A DNA stretch of 64,000 nt from Mercenaria mercenaria (taxonomy: Eukaryota; Mollusca; Bivalvia; Venerida; Veneridae). The position numbers and the translations under genes were made by a program. Positions 56,430-64,000 of this stretch are shown here, one piece after another; position 1 is the stretch's first letter; the number at the start of each line of letters is the position of its first letter. Location: NCBI RefSeq assembly GCF_021730395.1, contig NC_069376.1:14293001-14357000 (forward strand), given 5' to 3'. The notes under the pieces were generated by a model. That model saw nothing but the letters and a program-made list of their open reading frames with translations. It was not told where the DNA came from and did no database searches.

Positions 56430-56930
56430 CATCCTTGTTGGCTTAGTAGTGACTTATACTCATCTAAGTTGCACCCGACTACTTTGGAAATAATATTTTC
56501 TCAAAATGTGGACCCAAACCGCCCCAGAGGCGAACATTTTATACTTATATTTCAAAATTCCCCAGGGGGAAGAACCCTTGACCCCTTAAAATGAGGGGAG
56601 TACCGCTCCAGTACCTTAAAATTAAGACAAAAAATGCACCAGAGGCAACCATTTTATACCTGTTTTTCAAACGTTCCCGGGGAGAGCCACTGAGCCCTCG
56701 AAAATGGCAGGGATAACCCCTCCCATACACCGAAATTTTGAATAAAAAATGCAGTAAAAGTCCAGCATTCCATACCTGTATTTCAAAATTGTGAATGGGA
56801 AAAGACCCTAACCACCTAAAATAAGGGGAGTGCCCCTCTAGTACGTACCTCAAAAAAATAGACAAAAATGCACCACAGGCCAGCATTTCATACCTGTACA
56901 TAAAAAAACTTTCCCACAAATACGGATAGA
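56430..56930. repeat. About 117-bp tandem repeat, 3.5-4 copies
   Basis: Units recur near 56546, 56662, 56781 and 56899 with ATACCTGTATTTCAAAATT, an AAAATGAGGGGAGTACC-like block and CAAAAAATGCACCAGAGGC. This repetition produces the minus frame 56545-57069, whose peptide repeats in step with the DNA. Confidence 0.75.
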
Positions 56931-57547
56931 GGAACCCCGTACCTACCGCACGTCGCCGATGACGCTTTTGTTTTAAACTGGTCCCCCACCCGCCTCCACC
57001 CCCACCCCCTCCTCCATCAACAATTTCTGGCCCCCGGGCTGTTGTGTCGACTAAAGACATGCGATACAACGCGCGACAATACGGAGCGCGAGCTTAATAT
57101 CTCATGAGCTAAACAGGACTCCATAGAATTACATAGTTCAGACCTGAAATAAATTTGGTACTGTGGCGAGTACTACGTTAGTGCTCAAACCTTTAGATAT
57201 AGAATATATAACGTATGTATGGTGCGGGACCACTGAAAAGCAAACGTGCAGATTAGAGTAAAAGGTCATTTCAGCCCTTCCAAATCAACACATTGCATAC
57301 TGATGCATGCAAGCATGCATTACCTCTTATCTTATCTCTAAGTTATAAAGACTGTTTTACTCTTATTTTGCTGTGCGACATTTAGCGTTGGAGTTGCGAC
57401 ATATAACGGTGGGCAAATTTTTGCGACATTTAACGTTAAAGGTGCGACATTTAGCGGTGGTTGCGACATTTAACGTCAATCTTGCGACATATAACGGTGG
57501 TTGCGATATTTAGCGGCGTTGCGACATTTAACGTTGCCACAGTGAGT

Positions 57548-58884
57548 TTGCACGAAATTCTCGCCAAATCTTCTGGACGTTAGGTGCCGCTGATTGTAAC
57601 ATCCCAATTGCGCACTCGCGCTGAATTTGATTCAGTCGTGCCATATAATCAACAACATTTTTTTCTTTATGCTCTTTTTCTAGTAAGTTAATCATCAATG
57701 TTTCCAATGACAATAATATTCCAGAAACCTACACATATTCCATATCTATTTTCATAAACCGCAACATCTTTGGCAAAGGTAAAAACGAAAAAGTAAGAGG
57801 AATCTAAGTGAAAAGGACCGATGTTATATTTGGTTTTTCCTTGGTGAGCTAAAAGTATAGACACGCCTCGATGCATAAAGTTGATCTATACAGAAAGAGG
57901 CAGAAAGAGGTTGATCTCTTTATTACAAACAACTACTGTTACACTTAAATGACTTTGGTATCAAGAGTACATATCTAAGATATAGATGTATATAATATCT
58001 TCAACAATCATTATAGCCTACGTATCACAATAATATTTCATGTACGTCTCTGACAATTTTTATATTAAAATGAGATGTTTATATTTCGCTACTGTTTACA
58101 AAATCAATCTTTCCTCTATCCGCGTGTCAATATCTCTATAACTAACGCATTCTAACAGACAATAGTCATAATTCTCTGATGATTAAATTCACTTTCCTTC
58201 AAAGCTTACAAAAACAGAAGATATCTGTTTTGGTAATTTTTCGTACAAGTATAAAGACAAAATAATAATACGAAAGCCGGGTCAAAAGATACATTTTATG
58301 TAAATTCAGCTATAACGATGCGTAAATAATGATAGATGATAAGAACTACTCACAAAAGTGTGATTAACTTAGTCCAATACCAAAGTCTGGTTCATCATTA
58401 TATCCACCAATATCACACAAAGTACTTTATATTTAATGAATGCTGCAAACTTCATACTGTCCCCTTTAATGCGCAATTTTGGCTTATTTGGTTTCTATAC
58501 ACTCAAAGCTATTTTCCAATGATAAAAACTAAGAGCAGGCGAGAGAAAAAAAATTAAACCAATCAGCGATCTCTGCGAACAGATCAATTGCTGTAAACTG
58601 ACAAAAACTTGATCTTGCACTGTCAATCAAATCTATCAAATTTACATATCGATAAATCATGGTTTTAAGCCAAAATCATCTTGTGAAATTATTACTTAGG
58701 AATATAATTTTCATTATTTTATTTCATTTTCAAGGGTGCCCTTGAGCGTTAATTCACCGGATAGGATTGAGTATAGTCGGATCACGTAGCTTTGTACGCT
58801 CTATATGTAATACCGGGAATCGGAAGTGGAGTTTTGTCTTGTTTATGGAGCTTGTTTGCATTATCGACGATGGTATTTTTTTGG
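57548..58884. other. Intergenic, no gene supported
   Basis: The frames at 57528-57713, 57688-57876 (minus) and 58336-58557 (plus) are unrecognised. No RNA gene or shared repeat. Confidence 0.45.
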
Positions 58885-59040
58885 TAGGGTATAACGTCGC
58901 ACCGACACATTCTAGGTCATATGGAGACTTTCCAGCTTTGATGGTAGAGGAAGACCCCAGGTGCCCCTCCGTGCATTATTTCATCACGAGCGGGCACCTG
59001 GGCAGAACCACCGACCTTCCGTAAGCCAGCTGGATGGCTT
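58885..59040 (-). mobile_element. AAGCCAGC-type SINE, copy 3, head missing
   Basis: On the minus strand the body runs AAGCCATCCAGCTGGCTTAC, GGAAGGTCGGTGGTTCTGCC, CAGGTGCCCGCTCGTGATGA, AATAATGCACGGAGGGGCAC and CTTCCTCTACCATCAAAGCT, ending GTGTCGGTGCGACGTTATA. It matches 15690-15800 closely. The tRNA-like head is absent. The plus-strand frame at 58767-59024 is an artefact of this repeat. Confidence 0.8.
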
Positions 59041-59857
59041 CTTCTATCAAATTTTGTATTATTTGTTCATAAACCTATCAAATGATTATTTCGCTACGAT
59101 GTTTCTTTGACATTGAAGTTCTTGCATTGTTCGCGCTCCTTCCCGTTCAGGAAGTCAACCACTCGGTTTTCCCTACTTTCTGAAGGGAAACTTAATACTT
59201 AATTTGCTTCCTGTTTGGGAAGTAGAATCATCACTTTTGGCGTAATTTATTCAAAAGGCCCGTTGCATACGAATATACATGGTATCATTAAATAAAACAC
59301 ACCATTGTAAACTGGAGAAATATGGCTAAATGTCTACTGTTCAAAGGTTATAAACTTATGATATTCCACCCGACATCTGGACAGAATACGGCAGAAGAGG
59401 CAGTATAAAACACATTTTTAAAAAAAAAAAGGGATTGTTTCAAGAGACTTGCGATCAAGAATAAACTTTAAACTTCTCATTTATTGTGATTCGTTTCCAC
59501 GCCTTTTCTCTCTCTGATACTAGTGCCAGTTTCCATCGTTTGAAAATACAACTCCAAGATGCTTGTGAGACATCACCTCATTAAATGGAACACCAGTGCT
59601 GCATTTCATTTAAAGTGCTATTTCATTATTTATAAAATAGCAGTTTATTGATTTACGCATTCGTTCACTTATTACAGTCCTAGAGTCATCTTATACATTT
59701 TACACACATGCAAAGAAAACACTATGTGTAGTTGTACATCTTATAAAAAAAATATAGTATAGCCTGTTTTATATTTATTAATATTGCCTGGCACTAATAA
59801 ATCTTCTCAAATATTTCGGATGTTTCCGTTAGTTTATGCAACATTCATATTCAAAAA
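59041..59857. other. Intergenic, no feature
   Basis: No gene or repeat supported. Confidence 0.45.
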
Positions 59858-59942
59858 TGAGCCTTTTGCAATTAGGGAGATCGTTAGCGAACAGCATGCT
59901 GGTCGCAAAGCCACTATGTTTGTTTTCTCATGGCGCGGCTCA
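59858..59942. mobile_element. TGAGCC MITE, copy 5, internally deleted
   Basis: Ends TGAGCC and GGCTCA remain with TGCAATTAGGGAGATCGTTA, GCGAACAGCATGCTGGTCGC and GTTTTCTCATGGCGCGG between. Most of the left arm is missing, leaving 85 bp. Confidence 0.75.
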
Positions 59943-60239
59943 TATATTTTTTTCTAATAAAATCTATTAAGTAAGCCAACGACAAGGTGGTGATGTAGAA
60001 AGTTTTCTGACTTTCACACACGTTATCACGGGTTTGAGGTCACTTCAGACCATTTTTTTCAAAATTCTATAACGCAGTTTCATCGATTTTACTTTTATTC
60101 TTACATTATTTCATATAACATATTTCAGGAATTTTAAATGTTTTCTATTGTATAACTTCTTTCTGGAAACGCTGGTAACCAGAGATTTGTTTGTTTATTT
60201 TAAAGATTTACCGGGGTTAGGCAGATGTTTTAACGGTGT

Positions 60240-60263
60240 GGGGGGTGGGGGGGGGGGGGGGGG
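60240..60263. repeat. Poly-G tract (6 G, T, 17 G)
   Basis: A G run with a single T. It creates a Gly-rich artefact in the plus frame 60148-60366. Confidence 0.85.
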
Positions 60264-61089
60264 AAGCATGCGTTATCCCTATATTATAACCTCACTGACA
60301 AAATCAACACATTTGTTGTTATTTCTGTGGTTGAACTCAACTGCTGTTTTCGCGTTTAAGTATTGACAACTGAACACACAATATATCATAAAAATAAAAT
60401 AAAAAATTAAACGGTAGTTATAATATGAATTAAGGCACCGCCTAGCATGGGGATTTATCTTTTTATATATCAACATACAAAGAAATATTTAACACTCAAA
60501 AGAAAGTGAAACCTCGGTCCAAGTTTACATTTAGTGTCATCATACCTCTTACAGCGAATATCATACTTTGCAAAATTTACGGGAAGCCGGGACGGTGACG
60601 TAATTCACCGCGTTCTCGCACTGGCTTTAGGATATTTTTTGTTTGTTTGCACTTCTCGCAGAAACTTGACGTCCTTTACACTTCCTTGCTGTTTTAAAAG
60701 TGTTTTTCAGTTGCATATACAGTTTTCATTACGAAAAAAGATGTAAAAGAAGCATGTTGGCGCGGTTTACGAATTTCTGTGACTGATTTGGGGTGCTCGG
60801 ATGTTCATGAAGACAACCAGTCTGCGGCATGGTGCATCAACCGGAACCGGAAAATATCGAAAAAAAATGCCTCAGTATATGCAGACAACAAAGACGAATA
60901 ATTATATACGGACGTTACTGTCTCGGGGATTTTCATCCCCGGGGCTTCGCGCCATGGATGAATCCCCTGATAAGACAATGAATCATTGGACCATGATAGT
61001 TTAAGAAACGTCAACCTTAAATAAAATGGCAATATGAGTGTATTTTGGCGCAATGTATTTCTCTAGCAAGAAGCGTCATTTGAGTGACT
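60264..61089. other. Intergenic, moderately CpG-richer patch
   Basis: From about 60580 the sequence is richer in CpG (CGGGAAGCCGGGACGGTGAC, CACCGCGTTCTCGCAC) and contains TGACGTAA, a CRE-like word. CGGGGA/TCCCCG forms a small hairpin near 60930. This could be the border of a real transcription unit, but no gene model can be built. Confidence 0.35.
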
Positions 61090-61570
61090 AAGGTAATAGA
61101 CATGTGATGACACTCGGCAATTTTCGTTCGATTCCGCATTCTCCGAATGCTATTTCGGCATCATTCAGCTGCTTACGTAGTTTATACGAGCAACCATCAG
61201 CAGAATGCTGAAATCGCTAATGGAAAATACGTTACTGTACGGAAGTTACCGAGTGTCAGTACGGATTCAATATTGAAATTAAATTTGCCAGAAACTTTTC
61301 AATCGTCACGTACAAGAAGAGACTCATGTCTGGACATCGGGTACCGTACAACAAGTTTGTTTTGTGCACCAGATTTCCGGTACAATTAAATACAGTGCGG
61401 ATAATCCCGTGACTGGGAGAGTTCCTTTTAAGAACACATTTCTTTGTTCAAATCAAGAACTGTTCAGTTCATGTAAAGAAAAACAGTCAGTACGCAAACG
61501 TAATATGCCTTTCCCTGTGCTCCCAGAATATACGTTTGCTTTGTCATGTATCCCTCTAAACGTTTCATAG
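61090..61570 (+). other. Two overlapping open stretches, possible coding relic
   Basis: The first frame is open from about 61108 to 61389 and includes SAAYVVYTSNHQQNAEIANG, KYVTVRKLPSVSTDSILK and SSRTRRDSCLDIGYRT. A second frame overlaps it and runs to 61570 with GTIKYSADNPVTGRVPFKNT and CKEKQSVRKRNMPFPVLPEY. The composition looks more coding-like than other frames of the window and the local GC is higher. I recognise no domain. It may be a real exon with a one-base shift, or chance. Confidence 0.28.
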
Positions 61571-62353
61571 TCTTGCAAACTGTAGACATTCTTATCATTT
61601 ATAAAACGGAGCCACTGTATCAATGTGTTAGAAGCTTATAATTTATCTAATGAGCATTTGTCGTCAGGCTTCAATAAGCGGCAGAAAATATTGAAGCAAC
61701 GAACCATTTACAAAAGGGGTAAAACAAGAAAGGGTGATGTAAAAGACAAATATTGCACGTTTCTTTTTTATAAGATGTAATTGCATATATTTAAAATATT
61801 TTTACTTGACGAGCTTTTGATCTGTTACTTGCTTCACTGTTATGTCATACTATTGTAAAACAATATCGGCGCTCAACTAAGGCACAACTGCACCCTTTAA
61901 ACAAAGACAATTATATCGAAATATTTAAACTTTTGCTCTGTCAGATGCAGAACGTAAATGACGAATGTTTAAACGATCACCTTTATCTTGGCCTTCACAA
62001 GCTGTAAGCTTTCGCAAAATTTTACAACATATCCATTAAATATACGTTTTAGAAGTTTCAACAAGCTGTTGGTTATATTGTTTCATTTTATTATTTTTTT
62101 CAGAGTATATGCAGGTTGCTGTGTTTTCTTCTTATTCTTCTCGTTCGAGGGTTGCAGTGTTTTAAATTGGTGGAAATCTGCTTTTTACTTTTCATTGTTA
62201 CACATGAACCTAGTAAGTTAGATTAATTCAAAATCTTTCGTGTTTTTTTTTCAATGAAATATTTTCCGTGAAATACTGAGTTCTATCAATAAAATTTAAA
62301 GTGTTTCAGGCAGTGCTGTTAAATAGCTCATTCTCCATCGTTTCCAGAAATTG
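61571..62353. other. Intergenic, no feature
   Basis: No gene or repeat supported. Confidence 0.45.
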
Positions 62354-62620
62354 TCAAGAATCGTAGGTCGTAATTTTGCCCGCTTGTGACTGCAGGATGT
62401 TCGTCAAATCTGAATTGATTTTCAAAGATAAGGCTACGGTGTTATACGGAAGTGACGTCAGTATCTGGCCGCAGAATAGGTGTGACTGCGTCAATGGGTC
62501 CACGTCATCAACGCTTGATGAGTTAGCGGTCTTTTGTTCAGCACAGTTTCGCTCTCCGTGACGACCATCTGAATTGTTTCCATGGTAATGATGGAGCATT
62601 CTGGAACATATTTCAGCGCT
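62354..62620 (-). other. Possible small exon or chance frame
   Basis: The minus frame from 62599 (HGNNSDGRHGERNCAEQKTA, SSVDDVDPLTQSHLFCGQ, LKINSDLTNILQSQAGKI) has an even, soluble-protein-like composition and the local GC is raised. A plus frame overlaps it (62376-62561). I cannot assign a family and see no splice context strong enough to decide. Confidence 0.22.
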
Positions 62621-63767
62621 ATTTTGTGAGATTTATTTGTCGCTGCCACCATCATCCATGCAATGATTCTCGTTAAGGATGAAATTTCATTCTACACCTT
62701 TTCTGATTAATGTCTTTCTGATTTGTGTTGACTAGAAAATAATTTTCAAGCTCTCTGACATACAAGTAAACGTTTTAGCACTGTTTGACATCATGGCTTC
62801 GGAACTGATCTTCGGCTCAAGAAACACTTAAACCTTACTACCGGTAGTGGGACTCAGTGCCTTTGGTTTCTACATTTAGATATACACATGTAGATCACGA
62901 TGTTCGTTCCGTTAACATTAACTTACTTCGAAATATTGTCTACTGAAAAATGAACTGTTTTAGATTGTAGTGTTAGCGTATAATAACCAAGTTGAATTTA
63001 TCAACGAAACGGAAAAATACGTATTACAAATCAACTTCCACTTTTTATTTGAAAGTTACCTTGAAGCCAGATATATTCTAAAAATCACCAGTTACCATGA
63101 TCCATTTTCTTACATTACGCGTGTCATTTCAGAACAAGCACTGAAAATCCGAAAGCATCAAAATACTCTGAATTACGTACTTTCAAGATATTGAAGATTA
63201 TGAAGTGCGCATGAAAAATGCGTCTGTATGGTAATTTATTCATTATATTAGCACATGTTAAAGAATAAATATACAAACATATTTAGTTTGCCATTAATCC
63301 TCTCGTAAGCTTCCGGATGGTTCCTCTTTTATTGTAAAGTGGTACATAAGGGGAAGCTAAAACTACCATTTTTACCACTCTGGACTAAAAAGAGTTATTC
63401 CCCTTACATTACATTTGCCGGTAAGAATGCCTTATAATTAAGAAGTGTAAGTGTCAATGCGATAATTTAATTTTCATACAGACTACTGATTTCAATTGTC
63501 TTATTGTATTATTACAAATAGGCATATTCATTTTATTTTTATGCAGATACCAAAAAATCAAAATCCTTCCTCTTATTTTCCTTATTTTTCTAATGTAAAA
63601 GTCTGTAGGGTTTATGAGGACCATTACCGTTCAATGAAATTATTTTGTATCATTCTCGTTATATCTGTTTCTTTTTTTTTATTCAGGCGGTCATGGTTTT
63701 GGCTTATCGGAATAGTTGGAACAGTCGCTACAAAGGGTATCCCGAGTAACATTCGAGTAAAACTATT
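62621..63767. other. Intergenic, no gene supported
   Basis: Frames at 62970-63194 and 63496-63798 are unrecognised; the end of the latter is inside a MITE end. Confidence 0.45.
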
Positions 63768-64000
63768 TAAAGGCACTGACCTCTCAAGATTTAGCTAAAA
63801 ATTAATCTTTCTTTCAAATTAAAGTTTGATCATAATATGATCATTAGAATATAATAGAATAATATCAAAATATAGATACTTAAATCACACTGTACCATTT
63901 CATTCATGCAATGGTTCAAAAAGACAAATCTTGTCCAATGACAACGCTACTGGGAATGATAATACATCATTTGTCTTCGCTATAAACATGCAAACATACA
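63768..64000 (+). mobile_element. Left end of a TTAA-type MITE, cut by the window edge
   Basis: TTTAAAGGCACTGACCTCTC followed by AAGATTTAGCTAAAAATTA matches the left end of the MITE at 28565 (TTAAAGGAACTGACCTCCAG). The right end is not in the window. Confidence 0.5.

Larger units (their letters stand above)
55461..57539. mobile_element. Mutator-like non-autonomous element, subrepeat TIRs, 8-bp TSD
   Basis: The left TIR (55461-55653) and right TIR (57373-57540) are inverted copies; the left holds one extra 25-bp subrepeat. Each consists of about eight or nine subrepeats of 19-27 bp with the core GYTAAATGTCGCA or GTTATATGTCGCA. CAGTGAGT occurs on both sides (55453-55460 and 57540-57547), an 8-bp target duplication with a possible ninth base. 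Long TIRs and 8-9-bp duplications fit MULE elements. The interior has no transposase. It carries a tandem-core left end (55767) and a 117-bp tandem repeat (56430-56930). Confidence 0.85.

Noticed and set aside
56545-57069. 174-codon minus-strand frame starting MYRMSLVDTT with a Gly run
   Set aside because: The peptide repeats with the 117-bp DNA repeat and its Gly run comes from a C-rich tract; no domain.
58767-59024. 85-codon plus-strand frame
   Set aside because: It lies across a minus-strand SINE found at two other places in the window.

Overview
The window looks like intergenic, repeat-dominated DNA of a bivalve mollusc, most likely a venerid clam of the Mercenaria/Ruditapes kind. The grounds are AT-rich sequence, long arrays of about 145-bp units carrying the motif GTGACCTTGACC, tRNA-headed SINEs with bodies I recognise from bivalves, a palindromic MITE starting TGAGCCGCGCCATGAG in five places, and one NACHT-type immune receptor exon of a molluscan kind. 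The organism call rests on remembered repeat sequences, not on a search.

Layout. 1-8.3 kb: ends of tandem-core elements, one TGAGCC MITE, an 812-bp TTAA-flanked MITE, and a strange homopolymer-rich zone (4.2-6.0 kb). 8.4-10.7 kb: a 1.1-kb element with CAGGG termini and 6-bp target duplications, then a 0.9-kb foldback element. 12.4-14.8 kb: a 5'-truncated CR1/Jockey-group LINE. 15.7-20.4 kb: SINEs, a 20-bp palindromic minisatellite, a TTAA MITE and a second TGAGCC MITE. 20.4-24.5 kb: a 35-bp minisatellite, a 2.3-kb tandem-core element inserted in an older one, and a 41-bp array. 24.8-32.3 kb: more tandem-core elements, another TTAA MITE and a blurred local duplication. 36.1-39.8 kb: an array of about 25 units. 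40.25-42.68 kb: the only convincing host gene part, a minus-strand NLR-like exon (NACHT, winged helix, LRR-like) whose Walker A to Walker B stretch is broken by small indels. 43-50 kb: an almost complete SINE, MITEs and the tail of an L1/Tx1-type LINE. 50.6-57.5 kb: two elements of about 2 kb whose terminal inverted repeats are built of short tandem subrepeats; the second has an exact 8-bp target duplication. 57.5-64 kb: sparse repeats and two weak coding candidates.

The genes do not form a pathway. The interest lies in repeat architecture: (i) many tandem-core elements share one plan of left end, about 145-170-bp core units, ACGG microsatellite and terminal hairpin, which fits HINE/pearl-type non-autonomous Helitron relatives; (ii) several element classes use terminal repeats made of subrepeats; (iii) the core units carry very many copies of a nuclear-receptor half-site. 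Three places (4.2-6.0, 31.9-32.3 and 42.2-42.5 kb) have error-like homopolymer patterns and should be checked against reads before any biology is built on them. I recognised no retrovirus, LTR, Polinton or other capsid-bearing element, no CRISPR array and no intact transposase.
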